Origin: JBFLYC01 sp040756735
GTDB taxonomy: Bacteria; Bacillota; DSM-16504; Desulfitibacterales; Desulfitibacteraceae
Direction of reading: 5' to 3'
Assembly (NCBI GenBank): GCA_040756735.1
Contig: JBFLYC010000041.1
Coordinates: 1-21,297 of the forward strand
Length of the DNA: 21,297 nt
Part shown: in pieces, positions 6,939 to 14,025 of the stretch
Numbering within the stretch: the stretch's first letter is position 1
How the letters are laid out: every line of letters begins with the position of its first letter
Program-made: the position numbers and the translations under genes
Notes under the pieces: generated by a model
Told to the model about the DNA's origin: nothing
The model's input: the letters and a program-made list of their open reading frames with translations, nothing else
The model's database searches: none

Positions 6939-6975
6939 TTTGGCATTGCCAAAATCTGACACAATCTATGCCAAA
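6935..6975. promoter_or_regulatory. Second copy of the paired palindromic operator
   Basis: Eleven-base arms AGATTTTGGCA / TGCCAAAATCT surround a single T (6935-6957), followed by TGACAC…ATGCCAAA up to 6975. This has the same layout and core as 5134-5174, although the outer arm bases differ in a compensating way (both arms changed together). Compensated change points to selection on symmetry, meaning a dimeric protein site. Confidence 0.65.
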
Positions 6976-6992
6976 ACCCCAGAGGCGTCAGT

Positions 6993-7054
6993 GAGGTGTC
7001 AATAGAACCGTCCCCTGTCACCACCGAACCGTCCCCTGTCACCACCCTGTCACC
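6993..7054. repeat. REP-like element cluster (GAACCGTCCCC type)
   Basis: The unit GGTGTCAATAGAACCGTCCC, then CTGTCACC, starts at 6995, and a partial second unit (GAACCGTCCCCTGTCACC) follows at 7026. The ends GGTGTCA and TGTCACC are nearly inverted repeats. The same 28-base unit recurs at 14533 and 14584. It overlaps the last codons of the surface-protein gene and abuts the duplicated operator. Confidence 0.75.
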
Positions 7055-7908
7055 CCGCAGTTAATAAACTGGTAACCTTCATTCGCCTCAGCATTTACAC
7101 TGACTGTTGCTCCTGCTGTATATGGTCCGGTATTGGTATTGTCGGTTACACTTCCGCCGGCTTCCGGGAAGGCTTCCAATGTCAAGATGTAAGTATTAGG
7201 TCTGGTTACTCCACCGCCTCCACCACCGGTACTGGGAGCGCCTGTCTCCTCTGGAGCAGGTTGGGTAGTATCAGTAGCTTCTGTTATTTCTTCACCTGCT
7301 ACACTTACTGAAGAAATCCCGTCTCCCAACTCCACTTTTGTAGGTGTCTGTTCAATGGTTACGTTTTCTGCATTGACTACTGCTGTTCCTATGGCGCCGC
7401 TGCCTGTAATTGATGCTGCAGTATTTATATTTATAGTGGTTACAGCTGTGTTCGCTCCAAGGCTAATTGTCGAACTTACAGCAGTATCTTCTACATTAAT
7501 GGTCTTAATGGTTCCGCTTACTAGATTTAGCCTGCTTCCTGGCGTCTGAACACTTACTTCTTCAAAATCACCTTCAAGCTCCACTTCTTCACCAGAAGTT
7601 ATATATACATTTATAAAACCGTCACTATCTCCTGCAAGTGAGCTTTCTTCAAGTTTTGCTGAACCTGCTTCAACTCTAATTATCCTGATTTTTGTACTTC
7701 CCTGGGCTGCTACCCTTACCCTGCCGTCTTTTCTGTCAATTATTACTTCATCATCAAATACACAGTCTTCAAAGATAACACTGTTAGCTCCTCCGCCGCT
7801 GACCAGTACTTTCCCCTGCACTGTTACACCTTTTAGGGTTACTGTGCCGTTACCAATTCCAGGGGTCAGGTTCAGCAGGCCTTTTACAAGAACATTCTGC
7901 AGCATCAC
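7039..7908 (-). CDS. C-terminal part of a frameshifted SLH surface protein (beta-repeat region)
   Basis: The frame carries repeated V-x-G-x-V/T-L-type strands typical of secreted beta-helix or beta-solenoid stalks, a proline/glycine-rich linker with a GGGGGG run, and the start of an InlB-like bacterial repeat (EAFPEAGGSVTDNTN…NEGYQFIN). The open frame continues upstream to about 7946 (VIDGNVTINTPGV), directly after the SLH part at 7941-8597. Restoring one G after the AAG codon at 7944-7946 joins the two into one protein of about 520 residues. The last residues CGVTGW come from the REP-like element, so the true C-terminus is lost as well. On its own this piece has no credible ribosome binding site. 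Confidence 0.7.
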   Translation of the reverse strand: MMLQNVLVKGLLNLTPGIGNGTVTLKGVTVQGKVLVSGGGANSVIFEDCVFDDEVIIDRKDGRVRVAAQGSTKIRIIRVEAGSAKLEESSLAGDSDGFINVYITSGEEVELEGDFEEVSVQTPGSRLNLVSGTIKTINVEDTAVSSTISLGANTAVTTININTAASITGSGAIGTAVVNAENVTIEQTPTKVELGDGISSVSVAGEEITEATDTTQPAPEETGAPSTGGGGGGVTRPNTYILTLEAFPEAGGSVTDNTNTGPYTAGATVSVNAEANEGYQFINCGVTGW

Positions 7909-7940
7909 TCCGGGGGTATTGATAGTAACATTTCCATCAA

Positions 7941-8597
7941 TTACTTTATTTTATCTGTACCATAAACTCCTGATGTGTTATACAGCTTTCCAACTGCCCT
8001 GGAGAGAACTTTTACTGTTTCAGCCCTGGTTATAGGATTGGCCGGTCTGTAAGCGCCATCGGGATACCCACCCATGTATTTGTCAGAGACCACTACATTT
8101 ATTTCACTTTTTGCCCAGACCGGAATACTAGCGCTATCAGAAAACCTTGATAACTTACTGCCTTCGCCGGTATCTTTTAGCTTTAACAGCCTGGATAAAA
8201 CAACAGCTGCTTCCTGTCTGCTGATCTTATTGTTTGGCTTCATGGTACTGTCTTCGTAACCCTTAATATAACCTACTGCAGCTGCCTTTGCTATCTCATC
8301 GTAATACCAGGCATCAGTTGGTACGTCTGAAAAAGAGATTTGTGCTTTTGTATTAAAGCCGAAGGCCCTGTTTACCAGGGTTATATACTCTGCCCTTGTA
8401 ACTGCATTGTTAGGCTTAAAGCTGCCATCTTCATAGCCCTTAACAAGTCCATTCAACACCCAGCTGGAAATCTCTTCTTCTGCCCAGTGGTCCTTAATAT
8501 CCTCTGGCAGCCCTGCAGCAATTACCGCTGTACACATGAGTGCTAACAGCAGAAAAACCATCATGAGCAAAACGCCGAAAAATTTTTTACTCTTCAC
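7941..8597 (-). CDS. SLH-domain surface protein, N-terminal part (gene frameshifted at its 3' end)
   Basis: The 218-aa product starts with a signal peptide (MKSKKFFGVLLMMVFLLLAL, then CTAVIAA) and has three SLH motifs at about 31-90, 92-152 and 153-205, each with the G-Y/F-x-D-G…F/Y-R/K-P-N core and following (I/V)(T/S)RxE. SLH triplets bind pyruvylated wall polysaccharide. It starts at a GTG that overlaps the stop region of the 66-aa gene by 11 bases, with GGGGG upstream, so translation is probably coupled. The TAA at 7941 follows AAG where a missing G breaks the reading into the beta-repeat region at 7039-7908. As read, it would be a free SLH domain without its functional part. Confidence 0.8.
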   Translation of the reverse strand: MKSKKFFGVLLMMVFLLLALMCTAVIAAGLPEDIKDHWAEEEISSWVLNGLVKGYEDGSFKPNNAVTRAEYITLVNRAFGFNTKAQISFSDVPTDAWYYDEIAKAAAVGYIKGYEDSTMKPNNKISRQEAAVVLSRLLKLKDTGEGSKLSRFSDSASIPVWAKSEINVVVSDKYMGGYPDGAYRPANPITRAETVKVLSRAVGKLYNTSGVYGTDKIK

Positions 8598-8787
8598 AAT
8601 AATCCCCCTTTTGACTTTTTTCTACATATTCCAATAAAAAATCTTCAAGTATTGCCTGCAAACTTTCCATTCCCGTAAAACTAAGCTTTTGTCCAGATTG
8701 AATATGTTCAATTTGACCCATCAACCGTCTTTCATCACCTTCCCTCCATATCCTAATTAAAAATGATGCCAATTGGCTTGCGCTCAT
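8587..8787 (-). CDS. Small conserved protein, 66 aa, paralogue of the 54-aa protein at 2950
   Basis: The product (MSASQLASFLIRIWREGDER…) shares SFLIR-W-E, G-IEHIQSG-K-SFT and a helical tail with the 54-aa protein. It is soluble and has no cysteine cluster or membrane segment; the first 50 residues look like a three-stranded sheet and a helix. AAGGGGG precedes the ATG. It overlaps the SLH gene by 11 bases and is surely co-transcribed with it, while the paralogue also lies next to an SLH gene. The repeated pairing suggests a role in making or controlling the surface protein. Unknown function. Confidence 0.75.
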   Translation of the reverse strand: MSASQLASFLIRIWREGDERRLMGQIEHIQSGQKLSFTGMESLQAILEDFLLEYVEKSQKGDYCEE

Positions 8788-8910
8788 TTTTTACCAAGCC
8801 CCCTTTTATCACCTTTGTTTATTTTAGTTTTCTATTATCAATTGGAAATCAATGAATTCTCAATATATGAGGCTTTTTTCTTAAAAATTTTTTAAATTCA
8901 TTTAAACAAA

Positions 8911-8937
8911 TAAAAAACTTCCCCAAAATGTGGGAAG
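8911..8937 (-). terminator. Intrinsic terminator downstream of the BTAD-type regulator
   Basis: CTTCCC (8918-8923) pairs with GGGAAG (8932-8937), and on the minus strand the stem is followed directly by TTTTTTATTT. It lies 55 bases after the stop codon at 8992 and separates the regulator from the 66-aa/SLH operon. The gene-free 8788-8910 stretch is AT-rich and probably holds the operon promoter. Confidence 0.75.
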
Positions 8938-8957
8938 CTAAAGACTCCTTTAACTAA

Positions 8958-9013
8958 TATGATCTATTAACTATGATCTATAAACTATGACCTATAAACT
9001 ATGACCTATTAAC
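8958..9013. repeat. Tandem repeat of a 14-bp unit (TATGAYCTATWAAC) x4
   Basis: Four consecutive 14-base units differ at two positions only. The repeat contains the stop codon and last seven codons of the regulator (…LIGHSL then TAG at 8992-8994). Fourteen is not a multiple of three, but the first unit always leads to a stop in the second, so unit gain or loss downstream would not alter the protein. Confidence 0.9.
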
Positions 9014-10722
9014 TTAACAGTTTCCGGAGAAGGATCAATACCAAACTCCTGATACAGTACTTCTTTACACCTCTTGTACTGCTCCATTGCTTCAACCCTG
9101 CGGCCAGCTCTCAAAAGGCACTGGATTATCCTTTGATAGGTTTCCTCCCTGAAGGGATCTTTTCTTAAAATACTCTTGAATACCATAGCTGCACCATCAA
9201 AATCGTTTTCTTTCTCCAGTATATTGGCCAAATTCTTTTGTGACTGTATCCATGCTTCTCTTATCCTTTCTCTTTCTGGAACCAACCAGTCATCATAGGG
9301 GTATTCTTCAAAATAGTCTCCTCCATATATTTCGGCAGCTTTTCTATACAAATTCTCTGCCTGTTTGCTATTGCCTTTTCTCAGTTCTGTTTTTGCTTGA
9401 TCAACAATAATTAAAAACTCTTCTGAATCAACCCAAATATTCAGGTCATTACCCAACCAGCATAATCCCTTTTCATAGTAAATTAGATTGGATAAACCTG
9501 GCTCTCCCAAGTCTTTAAACATCCTACGAAGGGTATACAAGCAGGAAGAAAGGTTGTTGGCAGCTGCTTTAATATCCATATCCCGCCAAAAGGTTTCCAG
9601 CAAGATGTCCCTTTCAATTTTTTTCCCTTTATTAAGGAGCAAGAATCTGAACAATCCGTTTGCTTTGCTGCTTTTCCAGGCGCCGTCGGGCACTAGGCAG
9701 TCTTTGAGATAAACTCTAAAATGTCCAAGAGTAAAAACCCTCAACATGTATTGCTGCTTTTCTTCACCAAGTTTAAACAGGATTTGGCTCAAATAATGTT
9801 CTTCAATTTTTTGTGCAATGGCCCACCTTATTATTGGCAAGGCATATTCTTTTTCCCTCTTGAAAAAGAATTCATAGTCATTGGAGGTTATGAGCTTTAT
9901 TCCCCTTTGTACAAGGTTCGCAATTTCGCTGTATACTATCTTACACTTATTAACATCTACTGCTCCCTGATATTGTTGTGACAGCGTCCCTGCAAGGTAT
10001 AGGCTGACCCTGGCCTCTTCGTATTGTGCCTGCCAGCGTGAAAAAATTTCCAGGGCCTGCCTAAAATAGGCTATTGCCCCCTTCAAATCCCCTAAATCCC
10101 AGCATACACGGCCCATGTTCATACTGGCTTGACCTAAAAAGTATGAAACGTCTATTTTCCCAGCGAGGTCCAGGGCAATTCGTGCATGCTTTAGAGCTGC
10201 CTCCAAATTTCCCTGTTTCCGGTATAAGCCACTAATACTATGGTGAGCGCCTGCTTCAAGCTGAACAATTTCCAATTGTTTTGCCAGGAAAATAGTATCA
10301 TTGTACAACTCAAAGGCCTGGGGAATATTGTCCAGATCCCTATGTATTTGTGCCAGGGCAAAGAGAACAAAGGCTCTCCCCTTCTCAAACATTAAGCTTT
10401 CAGCCTCTTTTAGAGCCCACCAGGAGCTTTCAAGGGCTTTTTTGTAATCACCGAGAACACGGAAAACCATGGCCATGTTGATTTCAGCCATGAGCGCCTC
10501 ATGCCTGTTTCCAGCTTTTATCCACATCTCTCGTGCAGCTTTAAAAGCCCTTAAAGCCTGGTGCATATCCTGCTGGGGATGATAAATAAAAAACTGGTAT
10601 TCCTGGGTCAAAAGACGCAGCCTTCCTTTAGTTGAACCATGATTTTTATAGACTTCCATGGCCTTATCAGCCCAAAAAGTTGACTCATCCCACTTTTCCT
10701 GAAGCAGGAAGGCCCTAGACAA
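8992..10722 (-). CDS. C-terminal half of a split STAND/TPR/BTAD regulator
   Basis: The open frame gives TPR-like helical repeats (residues ~50-260), an OmpR/SARP-type winged helix at about 326-425 (LRVFTLGHFRVYL… NNLSSCLYTLRRMF), and a bacterial transcriptional activation domain at about 430-576 (…YGGDYFEEYPYDDW… LLRAGRRVEAMEQYKR). The only start here is a TTG at 10722 with no ribosome binding site. The frame is open further upstream to the 8-bp repeat at 10775-10799. Removing one repeat unit joins it to the N-terminal half at 10779-12224, giving one protein of 1074 residues, normal for this family. Such proteins sense a signal through the NTPase and TPR parts and bind DNA as activators. As read, this half is probably not made. 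Confidence 0.8.
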   Translation of the reverse strand: MSRAFLLQEKWDESTFWADKAMEVYKNHGSTKGRLRLLTQEYQFFIYHPQQDMHQALRAFKAAREMWIKAGNRHEALMAEINMAMVFRVLGDYKKALESSWWALKEAESLMFEKGRAFVLFALAQIHRDLDNIPQAFELYNDTIFLAKQLEIVQLEAGAHHSISGLYRKQGNLEAALKHARIALDLAGKIDVSYFLGQASMNMGRVCWDLGDLKGAIAYFRQALEIFSRWQAQYEEARVSLYLAGTLSQQYQGAVDVNKCKIVYSEIANLVQRGIKLITSNDYEFFFKREKEYALPIIRWAIAQKIEEHYLSQILFKLGEEKQQYMLRVFTLGHFRVYLKDCLVPDGAWKSSKANGLFRFLLLNKGKKIERDILLETFWRDMDIKAAANNLSSCLYTLRRMFKDLGEPGLSNLIYYEKGLCWLGNDLNIWVDSEEFLIIVDQAKTELRKGNSKQAENLYRKAAEIYGGDYFEEYPYDDWLVPERERIREAWIQSQKNLANILEKENDFDGAAMVFKSILRKDPFREETYQRIIQCLLRAGRRVEAMEQYKRCKEVLYQEFGIDPSPETVKLIGHSL

Positions 10723-10774
10723 AGAATTATATGTCTCACCCTGTAAATGAGAATCTTCTTCTCCAATATTATCC

Positions 10775-10799
10775 GTTTTTAAGTTTTTAAGTTTTTAAG
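10775..10799. repeat. Octanucleotide tandem repeat (GTTTTTAA) x3, frame-switching
   Basis: Three perfect 8-base units (10775-10798) plus one extra G. On the coding strand they read CTTAAAAAC… and encode LKNLKT then TAA. With two units the frame reads …ALKNLKTDNIGEED… into the BTAD half. The span 8992-12224 minus eight bases is exactly 1075 codons. Eight-base slippage repeats are a known basis of phase variation in other bacteria; in this gene it is inference. Confidence 0.9.
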
Positions 10800-12224
10800 G
10801 GCAATCTTTGCCCACTTTTCAACGCTTCTCCCTTCGCCAAGTTCACTATAAACAGCAGCCAAACTCAGTGCACACTGCAAGGCGCCCTTGTTTTCATTTT
10901 GAGCAATAAACAGCTCTCTAGCCCTTGTAAGATTGTTTATTGACACCTGATGCAGTGTGCCAATTGTAAATTCGTTGCTGCCTAAATAATAAAGAAGCTG
11001 CGGTGATTTTTCCACAATTTCAGACGGGAGTTTTTTAATTATCTGGCAGAGTTGAATATAACTTCCCTGCTCCATAAGTTCAGGAGCCATCTCTACAATT
11101 AGTCTTTCAAGGCCATTGTAATCCCTTGCTAAAAAAAGATGCCCAGCAGCATTTATTTTTTCATTCCTGCCAAAATATATTTCAGCCGCTTTTTTGTGAA
11201 GGGCAAGAAGCTCTTTGTTGTCCAATCGCCTTTTTAAACGCTTTTGTAAATAGTCTCTTAAAATCTGGTGATAGCGATATGTAATCCCGTCCTCCAAAAG
11301 ATTTACAAAGAGGTTATTATCGGCCAGATGGAAAAGTTTTTCTGCAGAATCGCTGACATCTGCCAGCTTGTCGCATATTTCAGGATGAAGAAAATCCAAT
11401 ATTGAGGTTAGTTCTAAAAACTCTATCTCCTTATGTGGTATTCCCGATAAGATCTCCTCTTGAAGATACTCCACTGTATATGCCTGAAAATTAGATGGTA
11501 TTATTTGATGTTTTTGGGACTTTTCCCTGGTCACAGCATATTTAGCCAGAAACAAGCCGGCCGCCCAGCCTTCAGTTTGCTCCCATATTTTGTGTATGTT
11601 CTCTCTGGTTAAGGAAAGACTGCCCAGCAGCTCTTCTGCTTCCTTCTTATCAAACTTTAACTGTTCCTGGGATATTTCAGTCAATAAACCCTTGGCTCTA
11701 AACGCTGCAGTAGAAAAAGCAGGTTTTATACGAGTAGTGATTATTAGCTGAAGGTTAGAAGGCATGTATAAAATAAATTGTTCTAAGAATTGGTTAACTT
11801 CTTTGCTATTTTTAACTAAATGATAGTCTTCTAAAACAATGAGAACCCTATTTGTTGAAGAATTCAAGAAATTAATAAAATCAGGTAAAAATTCCTTAAG
11901 ATTTTTGTAGGAAGTGTTTAATATACGATTTTGGGGTTCAGGATACAGAAATGAATGCTTTTCTTGAAGCATTTTACAGCTATGTTGCAGGTGTCTTAAA
12001 AATACAGTTTGTTCTTCATCGTCTTTGTCAAGCTGGTACCAGATATGGGGAAGGTTTGAGTGCTGCACAAATGAGCCTGTAAGACTGGTCTTGCCATAAC
12101 CGGCGCCGGCATGAATCAGGATTAGCCTGGACTTGCAATTGTCCAGCAAGTTAATTAACCTTGTTCTAAACAGCCCAGCTGACATTTGAGGGGCTAATAA
12201 TTTAGTTGTTGCTACAGAAACCAT
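10779..12224 (-). CDS. N-terminal half of a split STAND (MalT-like) ATPase regulator
   Basis: The 481-aa product begins MVSVATTKLLAPQ, the usual opening of MalT-type regulators. It has a P-loop GAGYGKTS at 40-47 and a Walker B RVLIVLEDYH at 126-135, then a winged-helix and TPR-like region up to the 8-bp repeat. A GTG at 12233 lies in the ribosome binding region (GGGGTG), so ATG at 12224 is preferred. The frame stops with TAA inside the repeat, before the DNA-binding part, so the truncated product would hydrolyse ATP but could not activate transcription. Full-length form requires loss of one repeat unit (or gain of two). It is the only large regulator near the SLH operon at 7039-8787, which is downstream on the same strand. 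Confidence 0.85.
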   Translation of the reverse strand: MVSVATTKLLAPQMSAGLFRTRLINLLDNCKSRLILIHAGAGYGKTSLTGSFVQHSNLPHIWYQLDKDDEEQTVFLRHLQHSCKMLQEKHSFLYPEPQNRILNTSYKNLKEFLPDFINFLNSSTNRVLIVLEDYHLVKNSKEVNQFLEQFILYMPSNLQLIITTRIKPAFSTAAFRAKGLLTEISQEQLKFDKKEAEELLGSLSLTRENIHKIWEQTEGWAAGLFLAKYAVTREKSQKHQIIPSNFQAYTVEYLQEEILSGIPHKEIEFLELTSILDFLHPEICDKLADVSDSAEKLFHLADNNLFVNLLEDGITYRYHQILRDYLQKRLKRRLDNKELLALHKKAAEIYFGRNEKINAAGHLFLARDYNGLERLIVEMAPELMEQGSYIQLCQIIKKLPSEIVEKSPQLLYYLGSNEFTIGTLHQVSINNLTRARELFIAQNENKGALQCALSLAAVYSELGEGRSVEKWAKIALKNLKT

Positions 12225-12344
12225 TCTCTTCACCCCAACTAATTAAGTATGAGTCACTTCTACATTTAAACATGATAATCCTTTTAAAACCTGACTTAAG
12301 CTGCCCATAAAAGGTACTCACAACCATGAAAGATGTATACTATT

Positions 12345-12381
12345 AAGCAAAAGTCCCCAGCAGGGCTGGGGACTTTTGCTT
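12345..12381 (-). terminator. Intrinsic terminator with a perfect 17-bp stem
   Basis: AAGCAAAAGTCCCCAGC and its exact complement flank a three-base loop. It starts 17 bases after the stop of the SLH fragment at 12398 on the minus strand. The T-rich end (CTTTTGCTTAAT) is only moderate, but the stem is very strong. It lies between this fragment and the regulator gene. The 12240-12344 stretch probably carries the regulator's promoter, but I could not pick a convincing one. Confidence 0.75.
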
Positions 12382-12397
12382 CTCCTGTGACGTTTTC

Positions 12398-13027
12398 TCA
12401 AATACCTTCCTGTATTACCCTATTTAATGCTACCAGTGCTTCCGCCCTGGTTATGGGGTTTTGAGGTTTAAAGCTGCCGTCAGGGTAACCTCCCATGTAA
12501 CCGGCTTTTGCTGCCGCGCCTACCTGGTCTCCGCTCCAATGGGGAATAAATGCGGCATCCGTAAAGTTGTCGGCGTAATCCCTGTTGTCTGCCAGATCGT
12601 CAGCAGCAGTAACGACTATATTAATGGCGTTGCTCCCCCACACTTCTGTTAATTTTTTGCCTGACAAATTGCCCTCAAGCCTGAATATAGCTCCCTTTGA
12701 AGGCCATTCTTTATTATCTTCATTTTCTACTTTCACAAGGGAAAAAGAATTACTCCCGACATTTACTGTAACATCACCCTCGCGACCATTCTCCCAAAAA
12801 TACTGAAAGACAATTGTACCCTGCTGAGACCATCCCACTGAATAGGGTTTATTATCAACAGAAAACCAGTAAAGTTGATTAAAAGTCCATATGTTATCAG
12901 AAATTTGTCTATATTTATCATAACGGAGCTGGCCTACATAATCATAAGCCCGGTCACTGCCTTAGGGTGTGCTGGTTAATTGATATCGTCCGGTATCCCT
13001 TTTAACCCTATCTGCCATCTCTGCCAT
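12398..13027 (-). pseudogene. SLH-protein gene, broken: nonsense codon near 5' end, start region lost
   Basis: From 12961 to 12398 an unbroken frame of 187 codons runs GSDRAYDYVGQLRYDKY…, a beta-rich domain with many aromatic residues, then one SLH motif at the C-terminus (DAAFIPHWSGDQVGAAAKAG, then YMGGYPDGSFKPQNPITRAEA). A TAA at 12962-12964 separates it from an in-frame MAEMADRVKRDTGRYQLTST segment starting at 13027. The stop may have been a lysine codon. Upstream of 13027 the sequence turns into short repeats, so any signal peptide is lost. A GTG at 12838 could start a 146-aa fragment but lacks a signal peptide and convincing binding site. The SLH motif is close in DNA sequence to the damaged third motif at 2065-2130. 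Confidence 0.65.
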
Positions 13028-13034
13028 CAATGGT

Positions 13035-13153
13035 GATCCTATGGATCGGGATAGGGGCACAGATCCATAGGGCAGATCCATAGGCATCCACAGGGACGGC
13101 ATCCATAGGGCATCCATAGGGACGGTTCTCTGTCACATCATGGAACCGTCCCT
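13035..13153. repeat. Short-repeat array ending in a REP-like hairpin
   Basis: Five variants of ATCCAYAGG (often preceded by GC or GAT) lie between 13062 and 13120, with an inverted copy at about 13036-13046. The array ends in a perfect 11-bp stem AGGGACGGTTC / GAACCGTCCCT (13118-13153). The array seems to have grown from pieces of the hairpin flank. It lies between two damaged SLH genes, replacing the 5' end of one. Confidence 0.75.
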
Positions 13154-13182
13154 AAGTCTCCTGCTGCTGTCTCCTGAGCCGA

Positions 13183-14025
13183 CTACATGGCGATCTTCTC
13201 CTTACCGCCCCGGTCAATGATGCGGGAAAGCAGGGCGCAGGCTTCTGCCCTGGTCAGTGCCTTTTGTGGTTCAAAGCCAATATTTGTACCCCGCATGTAA
13301 CCCTGCTCCACGGCAATGGCCACATGGTTTCTCAGAGCCTCTGAGATCTGGTCTTTATCGTGAAACTGGTCCAGAAGGCTCAGGTTGGCACGGGCGTTCC
13401 CCAGCCCCTTGGCATTGACAAGGGCTACGGCCACATCTTCCCGCACGGCCACGCTGTTCGGTTCAAAGGTGAGCGCCCCAGTGCGGGTATCCCGGTAACC
13501 CGTCAGGTAATTACGGGCAGATTCTACCACCCCGTAAGCCCAGTGGTTGGCCGGCACATCGGTGAAAGTAGGCACGGAAGGAGATGCTGTATCCAGATTC
13601 AAGGCTAACACCATAATCTTGGCGAACTCAGCCCGGGTGATGGTGTTGTTAGGTTTGAAGGTCCCGTCGGGGTAGCCGCTCAGGATGCCTATCTCCACCA
13701 TCTCCATGATGTTCTCGTATGCCCAGTGGTTGGTGGCTAGGTCGGAAAAGCTCCGGCCGGTTGCCGGTGTGGTCGGGGACGGCGTTACCGTTTCAGAAAA
13801 CTGAAACTGAGCGGCTACCCGGGTGAATGAGGCCGTTGACCAAGCCGCCGTGTTAGAGATCTCAACTATTACACTGGAGCTGCCTTCGACTTTCTTAACA
13901 TTTGCCGGGATAGATGCGGAAATGCGGTAATTATGGGTGCCGGGAGCATATGTGATCTGCTCGTCCGCCGCTACCTGCAACTTACCTTTATCATCTACAT
14001 AGCGGATTAGTGCACGAAAATGCAT
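13183..14025 (-). CDS. SLH-domain protein, C-terminal part (after an in-frame TGA)
   Basis: The 280-aa frame contains the end of a beta-sandwich-like domain (MHFRALIRYVDDKGKLQVAA… FTRVAAQFQF), a Thr/Pro linker (VTPSPTTPATG), and three SLH motifs at about 92-150, 151-212 and 213-275, ending at a stop at 13183. It is in the same frame as 14026-14328, separated only by TGA, which is directly followed by ATG. The pair reads NYADG-stop-MHFRALIRY, where a Trp codon would give a continuous 381-residue secreted protein. GC content is clearly higher than in the neighbouring genes and codons are G/C-ending, suggesting a different origin. Whether the ATG after TGA restarts translation is uncertain; no signal peptide would be present. 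Confidence 0.75.
   Translation of the reverse strand: MHFRALIRYVDDKGKLQVAADEQITYAPGTHNYRISASIPANVKKVEGSSSVIVEISNTAAWSTASFTRVAAQFQFSETVTPSPTTPATGRSFSDLATNHWAYENIMEMVEIGILSGYPDGTFKPNNTITRAEFAKIMVLALNLDTASPSVPTFTDVPANHWAYGVVESARNYLTGYRDTRTGALTFEPNSVAVREDVAVALVNAKGLGNARANLSLLDQFHDKDQISEALRNHVAIAVEQGYMRGTNIGFEPQKALTRAEACALLSRIIDRGGKEKIAM

Noticed and set aside
8958..9013. CRISPR array
   Set aside because: The 14-bp units are directly adjacent without spacers, and no cas genes are present.
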